Positions 1-7,631 of a DNA stretch of 64,000 nucleotides are shown here, in pieces. This stretch comes from Natrinema amylolyticus_A. GTDB taxonomy: Archaea; Halobacteriota; Halobacteria; Halobacteriales; Natrialbaceae. The stretch is taken from assembly GCF_042678045.1 (NCBI RefSeq), contig NZ_JBHUDI010000001.1, positions 1 to 64,000 on the forward strand, given 5' to 3'. The notes beneath the pieces were generated by a model that saw nothing but the letters and a program-made list of their open reading frames with translations, was not told the DNA's origin and did not search any database. How positions within the stretch are numbered: the first letter of the stretch is position 1; every line of letters starts with the position of its first letter. The translations under genes and the position numbers were made by a program.

Positions 1-1
1 A

Positions 2-43
2 GGAAGCCCCTCCCTCAAGGAGCGAGTGCAAGCGAGCGAGTAG
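2..43 (+). pseudogene. tnpB: C-terminal tail of an IS1341-type TnpB, cut by the window edge
   Basis: Reading from base 2 gives GSPSLKERVQASE and then TAG at 41-43. This aligns with the C terminus of the complete TnpB at 17872-19179 (SPTLNEANGDAVSE), and the following bases (GGTGGGGTAGTT) match the outer end of that element. So the right end of a second IS200/IS605-group element, with tnpB on the plus strand, lies at the left edge. Whether the off-window gene is intact cannot be seen. Confidence 0.7.
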
Positions 44-50
44 GGTGGGG
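7..50 (+). repeat. Terminal hairpin of the left-edge IS element
   Basis: CCCCTCCCT (7-15) pairs with AGGGTGGGG (42-50), nine positions with one T-T mismatch, around a 26-nt loop. The same structure closes the tnpB at 17865-17914 and recurs at 19260-19302. In this family the 3' end of tnpB doubles as a structured sense-overlapping RNA and transposon end; that role here is inference from family knowledge. Confidence 0.5.
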
Positions 51-169
51 TAGTTCACAACGGCATGTGAGTACAAAACCAACATAGTTCGGCACCATCG
101 TTAATGCGAAATCCGTGACATTCAGCGACGGCGGCACGCTGCAGCCAGCATCGACAGCACGCCGCCGTG

Positions 170-521
170 TCAGTCCCTCGAACCAGCTGGTTCGGACCCC
201 CCATCCCTCCCTTCGTCACCGTCTCGCTTCTCCTCGTCCCGACTCGGCAATCGCTCGGAGAGCCGGTCGAAGCGTTCCTGGATCGACTCACGGCGGTTCC
301 GTTCGGCGTCGGCGCGATACGTCGCCTCGAGCAGCCGCTCCTCGTCCCGGTCGACCGTCACCTCGAAGACGGCACCCTCNNNNNNNNNNNNNNNNNNCCG
401 CCGGCAGCGTCTCGACCGCAACGAGGAGGTCGTCGACGACGTCGCCGTCGGCCTCGAGCAGGAGCACCGCCGTCTCCCCGTCGACGATGCGATCGAGGAC
501 GGCAGTGTAGGTCTCGCTCAT
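170..521 (-). CDS. DUF3006-type small protein, interrupted by an assembly gap
   Basis: The N-terminal part (MSETYTAVLDRIVDGETAVLLL, read from 521) is a typical DUF3006 start: a short beta-rich domain usually encoded beside MBL-fold, ComEC-like hydrolases. The frame breaks at the 18-N gap (380-397). After it, another frame continues with EGAVFEVTVDRDEERLLEAT and a charged, Arg/Glu/Asp-rich tail to a stop at 170. The two halves make sense only if the true gap length differs from 18 bases, so I read this as one intact gene with an assembly defect. Its ATG overlaps the stop of the upstream MBL gene by 4 bp, so the two are probably co-translated. The molecular function is unknown. Confidence 0.65.
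380..397. other. Assembly gap of 18 N
   Basis: Eighteen consecutive N lie inside the DUF3006 gene. The reading frame changes across them, so their number is a placeholder or estimate rather than the real length. Confidence 0.99.
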
Positions 522-1588
522 CGCGCTCCCTCCACAGTATGGGCGACAGCACCAGCAACCGATGCCTGACCGCTGTCGGGCGGCAGGAGGCCACGCTCGG
601 CGTATACACTGGCCGCCAGCGGAGAGACGAGCGCCGATTGGACGGCGTGTTTGCGCTCGAGTAGCGTCGCCGGGTCCGTCGAGGCGTTCCGTTCCGTCTC
701 GACCGAAACGGCCGTCCCAGTGGTCGTCACGACGATATCGCCGTGGACACCGGTCCAGTAGGTCTCGATCCCGCGGCTGGCGAAGGCTGCGAGCACCTCG
801 TCGTGTGGATGACCGTAGCCGGAGTCGAGCGGACTCGAGACGACTGCGATGTCGGGATCGACCCGGTCGAGAAACGGCGCGTTCGAGGAGGTCGACGAGC
901 CGTGATGGCCCGCCTGATAGGCGTCGGCCGCGAGATCGTCGCCGTACGCCTCGACGAGTCGCCGTTCCCCACTGGCGTCGAGATCGCCGGTCGTCAGATA
1001 CGAGAAGTCGCCGAAGGCGAGCGAGAGAACGATGCCGTTGGTGTCAACGTCGCCACTCGTGTCGCCGTCGGGTGGGTTCAGGACGGTCGCCTCGAGACTG
1101 TCGTCGGCCAGCGGCAGGCGATCACCCGCGGCGACCTCGTAGAACGAGACGTTGTACCGCTCGACGGCGTCGAGATAGCGCTCGTAAGTCGCGGTCGGAT
1201 GGGGCACGCCGGAGTCGTAGATCGCGCCGACCCCGTCACCCGCTTCTTCGAGATGCTCGATGATCGCCGGATGGCCGCCGATGTGGTCGGCGTGGCCGTG
1301 GGTCGTGATCAGGTGATCGATCCGGTCGACGTCGTGGGTCTCGAGGTAGTCGATGACGTCCTGTCCGTCGTCGCGGTAGTCGCCCGTATCGATCAGGATC
1401 GTCTCGTTCGACGGGGTGACCACGAGCGTCGAGTCCGCCTGCCCCACGTCGATGTGGTGGACCTCGAGGCTGCCGCTGACGTCGACTGGCCGCTCCTGTT
1501 CGGGGTCGTCGCTGCCATCGATCGCACTGCTACAACCCGCGAAGACGAGCAGTCCCGCGACGGCAACGACCAGGAGTTCTCGGCGCAT
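518..1588 (-). CDS. Secreted MBL-fold lipoprotein (ComEC C-terminal-like hydrolase)
   Basis: 356 aa. The N terminus has an Arg pair, a hydrophobic stretch and a lipobox (VFAGC, Cys19), so it is probably a membrane-anchored exported lipoprotein. Residues about 40-300 form a metallo-beta-lactamase fold with THGHADH (residues 96-102) and later TTGDLD and GHHGSS motifs, the signature set of the ComEC/Rec2 C-terminal domain found here without the competence channel. Such stand-alone domains are likely phosphodiesterases or nucleases; the substrate is unknown. It is first of a two-gene unit with the DUF3006 protein (ATGA overlap at 518-521). The C-terminal 70 residues are Ala-rich and outside the fold. 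Confidence 0.85.
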   Translation of the reverse strand: MRRELLVVAVAGLLVFAGCSSAIDGSDDPEQERPVDVSGSLEVHHIDVGQADSTLVVTPSNETILIDTGDYRDDGQDVIDYLETHDVDRIDHLITTHGHADHIGGHPAIIEHLEEAGDGVGAIYDSGVPHPTATYERYLDAVERYNVSFYEVAAGDRLPLADDSLEATVLNPPDGDTSGDVDTNGIVLSLAFGDFSYLTTGDLDASGERRLVEAYGDDLAADAYQAGHHGSSTSSNAPFLDRVDPDIAVVSSPLDSGYGHPHDEVLAAFASRGIETYWTGVHGDIVVTTTGTAVSVETERNASTDPATLLERKHAVQSALVSPLAASVYAERGLLPPDSGQASVAGAVAHTVEGAR

Positions 1589-1699
1589 TCGTGTATCGGC
1601 TCGACGCGCTCGGCAGGGATGTGTGTTCGGACCGCCCCGGACAACTGGTTGTCACGGCTGTGGCGGGATGGAGGTATCGGCAGGCCCGGAAACCGCCGC

Positions 1700-2095
1700 T
1701 TAGAACGCGTTGCCCTCGAAACTCGCGTCGGCGTGCAGACTGTCTTTCAGCGCGTCGTGGACCTTGCAGAGTTCGAAGGCGCGCTCGATGACTTCCTCAC
1801 CGGTGTCGTCGTCGACGTCGGCCGCGACGCTGATATCGAAGGCGATCGACTCGAGTTTGTCGTCGTCGTTGAGCTCGCCCGTGACATCGATCTCGATCTT
1901 GCCGAGATCGCCGGCATCGCGTTGTTGGCCGCCGACACGCAGCGCCGGCACGTAACAGGAGCCATACGCCGCCAGCAGGGCCTCGAGCGTGTCCGGGGCG
2001 TCCTCGCCGTTGGCGTCGATCGTCGTCTCGAACTCGCGGATCTCGTTCGTGGCGCTGTACCCTTCCTCGGAGACGGTGGTGACTGTTTTCGCCAT
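1700..2095 (-). CDS. OsmC/Ohr-family peroxiredoxin-like protein
   Basis: 131 aa from MAKTVTTV (ATG at 2095); the open frame extends upstream, but this start gives the usual family length. OsmC-family features are visible: the central-helix cysteine in YGSCYVP (Cys47) and a second cysteine in FELCKVHDAL (Cys110), the pair that reduces organic hydroperoxides. The protein is very acidic, as expected for a haloarchaeal cytosolic enzyme. It is monocistronic, lying between the MBL lipoprotein and a UPF0173 hydrolase on the same strand. Family assignment is firm; the actual peroxide substrate is inference. Confidence 0.85.
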   Translation of the reverse strand: MAKTVTTVSEEGYSATNEIREFETTIDANGEDAPDTLEALLAAYGSCYVPALRVGGQQRDAGDLGKIEIDVTGELNDDDKLESIAFDISVAADVDDDTGEEVIERAFELCKVHDALKDSLHADASFEGNAF

Positions 2096-2199
2096 AGCAC
2101 TCGAGACGTCCACAGCCGGTGCTGTAAACGTTGTTCTCACAGGGACGACGATTCGATCTGCCGAACAAAAACAGGAGATCGAACGGACGCGGCGGCGTG

Positions 2200-2928
2200 T
2201 CAGGGCTCGAGTTCGAACGGCTCGTCGGCTGCGAGCGTGTGGACCTCGGCGATGCCGCCGGTCGCGCGCACTTCCCTAGCGAAGTCATCGGGGTCCTGTT
2301 CGATCGGCGGGAACGTATCGTAGTGCTGCGGGAAGGCGTGGTCGACGTCGAGCCAGTCGACGGCGACGGCGGCCTGCCACGGTCCCATCGTGAAGTGGTC
2401 GCCGATCGGCACCGCGGCGGCGTCGGGCTCGAGATACGGACCGATGACCTCGCGCATCTCGGTCATGAGACTGGTATCGCCCGCATGGTAGAACGTCGTC
2501 GCTTCCTCGTCTGCGACCTGCGTGGGCTTCGTATCGGAGACGACGAAGCCGGCGGGCATCCCGCCGCTCGCGTCGTTTTCGGTCATGATCCCGTTGGTGT
2601 GGTCGGCTCGGACCATCGTGACGTAGGCGTCGCCACACTCGACGGTGCCGCCGAGGTTCATCCCCATCCCGCCGACGGCGTCCTCGAAGCCGAACTCCTC
2701 CTGGCAGTAGGAGGTCAGTTCCGGCGTCGCGACCAGCGTCGCCTCCGAAAACGCCCCGGCGTCGGCGATGTGGTCGGCGTGGCCGTGTGTCAACAGCACG
2801 TAATCGGGCGCGTCGACGTCGGCCGGCTCGAGGTCGGTCTTCGGGTTGTCGAAGAACGGATCGATCAACAGTTCCGTCTCGCCAACGGTAACGTGCCACG
2901 TCGAGTGGCCGTGCCAGGTAAGTTCCAT
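2200..2928 (-). CDS. UPF0173-type metal-dependent hydrolase (MBL fold)
   Basis: 242 aa from MELTWHGHST (ATG at 2928); upstream in-frame extension is rejected because the family starts exactly here. Motifs are WHGHST at the N terminus, LTHGHADH (residues 46-53), AGDTSL and a C-terminal PQHYDTFPP histidine, all typical of the UPF0173 / YtkL-like family of two-zinc MBL hydrolases. The physiological substrate is not known for the family. A short intergenic region (2929-3040) separates it from a divergent small gene. Confidence 0.85.
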   Translation of the reverse strand: MELTWHGHSTWHVTVGETELLIDPFFDNPKTDLEPADVDAPDYVLLTHGHADHIADAGAFSEATLVATPELTSYCQEEFGFEDAVGGMGMNLGGTVECGDAYVTMVRADHTNGIMTENDASGGMPAGFVVSDTKPTQVADEEATTFYHAGDTSLMTEMREVIGPYLEPDAAAVPIGDHFTMGPWQAAVAVDWLDVDHAFPQHYDTFPPIEQDPDDFAREVRATGGIAEVHTLAADEPFELEP

Positions 2929-3040
2929 AGCAGTTGATGTGTTCGTGCGAACCCACCATAAAAGTGGGAGGGGGCGACGCGGCTCGCATCGTCCAGTGGC
3001 GATGCCGTGTGGTTTTGTACCCGTGGTCCGTACGGCGACT

Positions 3041-3304
3041 ATGCTCGCACTCACGCTCGAGGAGTTCATGGTAGAGCTCAACGATGGCGCGATCAAGAAC
3101 GTCGGTCCAAACAACAAGGCAGTAACGGCCAAGATGTTCGACGTCGACTCCGCCGAAGCCAGGGCGTTCGGCGACAAGCGCGTCAAGCTCGTCTTCGAGG
3201 ACGACGACGACAACGAGATCCAGATCTCGCTGTTCCCGGAGGACGTTCAGAAAATCGTGGACGATATCGAAGCGCTCGAGGACGAGTCGGCCGTTTTCGA
3301 CTGA
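3041..3304 (+). CDS. Conserved small acidic protein of unknown function
   Basis: 87 aa from ATG 3041; a second in-frame ATG at 3068 (MVELND) is an equally plausible start. It is highly acidic with a run of Asp around FEDDDDNEI, followed by ISLFPEDVQKIVDDIEAL, a probable helix. No catalytic motif is visible. It lies between the divergent UPF0173 hydrolase and the RecJ-like gene, and codon use matches its neighbours. I see it as a genuine haloarchaeal protein without an assigned function. Confidence 0.6.
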   Translation: MLALTLEEFMVELNDGAIKNVGPNNKAVTAKMFDVDSAEARAFGDKRVKLVFEDDDDNEIQISLFPEDVQKIVDDIEALEDESAVFD

Positions 3305-3394
3305 CGGCGACGCTGTGTCGCGGCTCTGATAGCGTTTCGTGACGCGAACGCATTTCGACAACCGTTTTAGGGCGAAACCGCTTGGTCCGAATAG

Positions 3395-5557
3395 ATGGGT
3401 AACTGTATCATCTGCGGCACACCCGTTGACGGCGAGATCTGCGAGAGTCACGAGGAGGATGCTGTTTTCGAATTTCGCGGCACGTCTCCCTCGCAGCTCA
3501 CGCCCGGTCGTTACTACCGGGGGACCGTCGACGGCTACGCCGACTTCGGTGTCTTCATCGACATCGGAGATCACGTCACCGGCCTGTTGCACAGAAGCGA
3601 ACTCGACCAGCGACTCGAAAGTCTCGACTGGGAACCGGGCGACGATGTCTTCGTCCAGGTGCTCGACGTGCGGGACAACGGCAACGTCGACCTCGGCTGG
3701 TCGATCCGCCAGCGCGAACGCGAGTTCCGCGGCCACCTGATCGAGACCGCCGACGGCGAGTACCGTCCCGAAGAGTTCGAAGACGAGAGCGAAGACGACA
3801 CTGCGGCGGAGGCCACCGACGAGGGTGAACCCGAGTCGACCGACGACGAGTCGCCAGCCGCCGGCGAGTTGCAGGCTGGCGCCGACGAGACCGAGCCCGC
3901 AGCCGCTGAACCCGCCGGCGCCGTCTCGAGTAGCGGCTCCGTCGCGACCGAGGCCGCTGCCGCGTCGACGCCGACGACCGACGACGCCGCTGAGACCGAA
4001 GCCGAGGAGAAGGAAGAACCCGCGCTCAAGCGAACCACCGTTGACGCCATCGAAAACCAGGTCGGCAGCGTCGTCCGCCTCGAGGGCGAGATTACCGGCG
4101 TCCGCCAGACCAGCGGCCCAACGGTCTTCGAACTGCGCGACGAAACCGCCACCGTCGAGTGTGCGGCCTTCAAGGAAGCTGGCGTTCGCGCCTACCCCGC
4201 CGTCGAACTCGAGGACATCGTCGCCCTCGAAGGCGAGGTCGAACGCCACAACGGCGACCTGCAGATCGAGACCGAGTCCCTCGATATCCTCGAGGGCGAA
4301 GCCCGCGAAACCGTCGTCGACCGCCTCGAGAGCGCGCTCGAGCGCGAGGCTCGACCGGACGACGTCGCGCCGCTGGCCGACCACGACGCAGTCGCAGCCG
4401 TCGAAGACGGGATCGCCGACGCGGCGACCGCGATCCGCCGGGCCGTCATGGAGGCCCGCCCGGTCGTCGTCCGCCACGGCGCGACCGCCGACGGCTACGT
4501 CGCCGGCGCCGCCATCGAACGCGCCGTCCTTCCGCTGATCCGCGAGAAACACACCCGCGAGGACGCGGAGTACCACTACTTCGAGCGTCGCCCGCTCGAC
4601 GGCCGCGTCTACGACATGGACGCCGCGACCAACGACGTCACCTCGATGCTCGAGGCCCGCGACCGCCACGGCGAGCAACTCCCGCTGGTCGTGCTGGTCG
4701 ACGCCGGCTCGACCGTCGAATCCGTCGACGGCTACGACCTGCTCTCGCTGTACGACGCCGAGGCGCTCGTGATCGACGACAGCCGTGCCGACGACGAGAT
4801 CACCGACGCCGTCTCGGTTGCCGTCGCCCCGTCGCTTGCTGGCGCTGACGTGTCCGACGTCACCTCGACCGCGCTGGCGACCAACGTCGCCGCTCACGTC
4901 AACGACGACGTCCGCGCCGACTTGGAACACCTCCCTGCGGTCAGCTACTGGGAGGACACCCCCGAGGAATACCTCGAGCTCGCCAGCGAGGCCGGCTACG
5001 ACGAGACCGGCGTCTCCGAACGCCGCGAAGCCGTCGCCCTCGAGGCCTACTACCAGTCCTACAAGGACAAACGCGAGCTCATCATCGACCTGCTGTTCGG
5101 CGACGGCGAGGACACGGATCGACCCCGGAACGGCGACCTCGCTGCCCACGTCTCCGAGCAGTTCCGCGACAAGCTCGAGACCGAACTCGAGACGGCTCGC
5201 GAGAACCTCACCGTGGAAGACGTCGACGGCGTCACCGTCTCCGTCCTCGACACGGACGCGTTCACCCACCGGTACAACTTCCCGACGACGATCCTGCTGC
5301 TGGATGCGCTCCACCGCAGCGAGCGCGACCAGTCGGACGCGCCCTACGTCACGCTCGGCGTCGGCGACGACGAACTCCACGTCCGCGCGACCGAAGACGT
5401 GAACGTCCGCGACCTCGGCGACGCGATCGCCGAAGCCGTGCCAAACGGCGGCGTCAGCGTCGTCGGCGGTGCCGACGGCCACGTCGAGTTCCTGCCCGGC
5501 GAACGCGATGCCGTTCGTGACGCCGCACTCGAGGCGCTCGGCGAGACGCTCGCGTAA
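3395..5557 (+). CDS. RecJ-like DHH-superfamily protein with S1 and OB domains
   Basis: 720 aa. In order: a zinc knuckle (Cys4, Cys7, Cys16, His19), an S1 RNA-binding domain (about 37-105), a long Glu/Ala/Thr-rich linker (about 125-205), an OB-fold nucleic-acid-binding domain (about 215-290) and a C-terminal DHH-type region (from about 340). The DHH motifs are eroded: the first motif reads HGATADGY (about 360) and the expected IDHH reads IDDS (about 458), so metal-dependent exonuclease activity is doubtful. Haloarchaea carry several RecJ paralogues, some associated with replication (GINS/Cdc45-like role). A TATA-like TTTTAG lies at 3365-3370, about 27 nt before the ATG, suggesting a leaderless transcript. 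Confidence 0.8.
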   Translation: MGNCIICGTPVDGEICESHEEDAVFEFRGTSPSQLTPGRYYRGTVDGYADFGVFIDIGDHVTGLLHRSELDQRLESLDWEPGDDVFVQVLDVRDNGNVDLGWSIRQREREFRGHLIETADGEYRPEEFEDESEDDTAAEATDEGEPESTDDESPAAGELQAGADETEPAAAEPAGAVSSSGSVATEAAAASTPTTDDAAETEAEEKEEPALKRTTVDAIENQVGSVVRLEGEITGVRQTSGPTVFELRDETATVECAAFKEAGVRAYPAVELEDIVALEGEVERHNGDLQIETESLDILEGEARETVVDRLESALEREARPDDVAPLADHDAVAAVEDGIADAATAIRRAVMEARPVVVRHGATADGYVAGAAIERAVLPLIREKHTREDAEYHYFERRPLDGRVYDMDAATNDVTSMLEARDRHGEQLPLVVLVDAGSTVESVDGYDLLSLYDAEALVIDDSRADDEITDAVSVAVAPSLAGADVSDVTSTALATNVAAHVNDDVRADLEHLPAVSYWEDTPEEYLELASEAGYDETGVSERREAVALEAYYQSYKDKRELIIDLLFGDGEDTDRPRNGDLAAHVSEQFRDKLETELETARENLTVEDVDGVTVSVLDTDAFTHRYNFPTTILLLDALHRSERDQSDAPYVTLGVGDDELHVRATEDVNVRDLGDAIAEAVPNGGVSVVGGADGHVEFLPGERDAVRDAALEALGETLA

Positions 5558-5897
5558 GACCCGTCTTCTCCATCGTCCGCTCACGTGGTGAGCGGTAGTA
5601 TCGTCCGATCTCGGACGCCCGTCGCTGGTGAGCGGTCTAGATCTAGAACAGAAACGGGACCACGTAACAGAACCGTAAAAGGTGGCCCCGACGAACCAGA
5701 GACTGAATCGAACCGTGAGAGCTGAGCGTATCATTCGACATCGACGAGGCGTGTGGACTAGTGGCATCGCAAGCCTGAACTGCAGGGTCGAACCCAGTGG
5801 TGCGGTCCGATTCAACCTTGCAGTCGACGCTCGAGAGGGCACCAACACCACGCTCCTCGGGAACCGCACAGAGACCTCGCGTCCGAAACAGCCATAG
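5558..5897 (+). promoter_or_regulatory. 340-bp intergenic region upstream of the CPA2 pair
   Basis: No convincing gene. It holds a direct repeat TGGTGAGCGGT (5586 and 5625, 39 bp apart) and the perfect palindrome TCTAGATCTAGA (5636-5647). There is no obvious TATA close to the 5898 start, so the antiporter mRNA may have a leader or use a distal promoter here. A regulatory role is inference. Confidence 0.3.
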
Positions 5898-7631
5898 ATG
5901 GCTGTCGACTCCGCACTCGCAGCAGATCTCGCCCTTATTATCATCGCTGCGACTGGCGTCGGGCTGCTCGCCCGACAGAGCGGCCAGCCGACCATTATCG
6001 CGTACATCCTGACGGGACTACTGCTCGGCCCGCCGGTTCTCGGCGTCGTGACGCCGAGCGAGCTCACGGAATCGATGGCCGAACTCGGACTCGCGTTTCT
6101 CCTGTTCCTGCTCGGTGTCAAGATGCGGATCGAAGACATCAGGCACATCCTCCCGTCGATCGTCAAAATTGCCCTGCCGCAGATGGCGCTCGTGTGTCTG
6201 GCCGGAATGGGCACGGCGTTGCTGTTGGGCTTTCCGACCTGGCAGGCCCTGCTGATCGGGCTCGCGGTGATGTACAGCTCGACCGCGGTCGTCATCAAGA
6301 TGCTGACCGACAAAGACGAGGCGACGACGCTCCCCGGCAAGATCGACATCGGGGTGTTGCTCGTCCAGGACATCGTCGTCGTCGTGTTGCTCGCGCTGCT
6401 CTCGACTGGGCAACCCGAGAGCGTAACCGAGGTCACGGTCACGCTGGTCACCATCCTCGCATTGATCGGTGTGATCGGAGCCGTCGCCATCGCCGCATCT
6501 CGCTACCTGTTGCCGGCAGTGTTCAGACGGATCGCGAACGACAAGGAGGTCTTCTTCCTGGTCTCGCTCGCCTGGGCGTTCCTGTTCGTCTTCGTCTCGC
6601 TAGAGCTCGACCTCTCCATCGAGATAGGCGCGTTCCTCGCCGGCGTGGCTATCGCACAGCTTCCCTACAGCACGGAGCTGCAGGACCGTATCACTCCACT
6701 GACTGATCTGTTCATCCTGATCTTTTTCGTCTCGATCGGCCTCCAGCTCGAGGCGTCCGAACTCGTCGCCTACTGGCAGGAAGCGGTGCTCGCCGCGGTC
6801 GTGTTGATTCCCGTCAAGTTCGTGATCTTCTTCGTTCTCATCGACTGGCAGGAATTCAGCCTCGAGACGACGTTCCTCGGGAGCGCCCACATGATTCAGG
6901 TGAGCGAGTTCGCGCTCGTGTTCGGTGCCGTCGCACTCGCAGGCGGGTTCATCGACGAGGCGGTCCTCGGATTCCTCAGTCTGGTCGCCGTGATCACGAT
7001 GGCCGTCTCCGTCTACGCCGTCAAGTACAATCACCAGCTCTACGAGCGCGCTCGACCGTGGTTACGGGCGGTCTGGAGTGAGGACGGCCGGGACGGCGAG
7101 TCCCGGACATACGAGGGACATGCGGTCGTGATCGGATACGATCCCATCACGGAGCGAGTGCTCCCACACCTCGGCGAGGCCTACGAGGAGGTCGTCGTGA
7201 TCGACCGGAAGACCGAACACATCGAGCAGCTCAGAGCCGAGGGGACCTACGAGTTCGTTTTCGGCGACTTCCGTCACGGCAAGGTTCGCAAAGCGGCGAA
7301 ACTCAAGAAGGCGGCGTTCGTCATCAGCTCGAGCGTCGAGGTCGACGTCAACGAGATGGTGATCGCGGAGTCGGCACCGGACGCGACGGTCTTCGTCGAA
7401 GCCGAGCGGGATGAAGATGCCGTCCGCCTCTACAAACAGGGCGCGGATTACGTCGTCATGAGTACCAACCTAACCGCCGAAAAGGTGTCGACGCACCTCG
7501 CCGACTACTTCGAGGATCGGGACCGGTTCCTCGAGACGATCCGGACGGATCTCGAACGGGTCGAACACCAGGCGATGAACCGAGACAGGGCGGCTGTACT
7601 CGCCGACTCCGGAGGTGAGACCGATGGCTGA
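5898..7631 (+). CDS. CPA2-type cation:proton antiporter with C-terminal TrkA-N/RCK domain
   Basis: 577 aa. The first about 385 residues contain some 12 hydrophobic segments of the KefB/CPA2 Na+/H+ exchanger fold, including GQPTIIAYILTGLLLGP near the N terminus and FVSIGLQLE in the second half. From about residue 405 a Rossmann-type TrkA-N domain begins (HAVVIGYDPITERVLPHL), followed by VVVIDR and FVFGDF, which should bind NAD(H) or another nucleotide and gate transport. It probably exports K+ or Na+ against protons. The gene overlaps the next antiporter by 8 bp, so two similar subunits are made together. Confidence 0.88.
   Translation: MAVDSALAADLALIIIAATGVGLLARQSGQPTIIAYILTGLLLGPPVLGVVTPSELTESMAELGLAFLLFLLGVKMRIEDIRHILPSIVKIALPQMALVCLAGMGTALLLGFPTWQALLIGLAVMYSSTAVVIKMLTDKDEATTLPGKIDIGVLLVQDIVVVVLLALLSTGQPESVTEVTVTLVTILALIGVIGAVAIAASRYLLPAVFRRIANDKEVFFLVSLAWAFLFVFVSLELDLSIEIGAFLAGVAIAQLPYSTELQDRITPLTDLFILIFFVSIGLQLEASELVAYWQEAVLAAVVLIPVKFVIFFVLIDWQEFSLETTFLGSAHMIQVSEFALVFGAVALAGGFIDEAVLGFLSLVAVITMAVSVYAVKYNHQLYERARPWLRAVWSEDGRDGESRTYEGHAVVIGYDPITERVLPHLGEAYEEVVVIDRKTEHIEQLRAEGTYEFVFGDFRHGKVRKAAKLKKAAFVISSSVEVDVNEMVIAESAPDATVFVEAERDEDAVRLYKQGADYVVMSTNLTAEKVSTHLADYFEDRDRFLETIRTDLERVEHQAMNRDRAAVLADSGGETDG

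Noticed and set aside
743..2323. 526-aa plus-strand frame antisense to the MBL lipoprotein and OsmC genes
   Set aside because: Shadow of two well-supported minus-strand genes.
5752..5815. tRNA-like stretch with GACTAGTGGC and GGGTCGAACCC
   Set aside because: No acceptor stem can be formed and the T loop is too short; the cloverleaf does not close.
5682..5897. 71-aa frame directly before the first antiporter
   Set aside because: No conserved-looking sequence, no RBS, and low-acidity composition unlike real haloarchaeal proteins.
2285..6490. 1401-aa open frame on the minus strand
   Set aside because: It runs antisense through the RecJ-like and antiporter genes; long antisense frames are expected at this G+C, and the translation has no domain.
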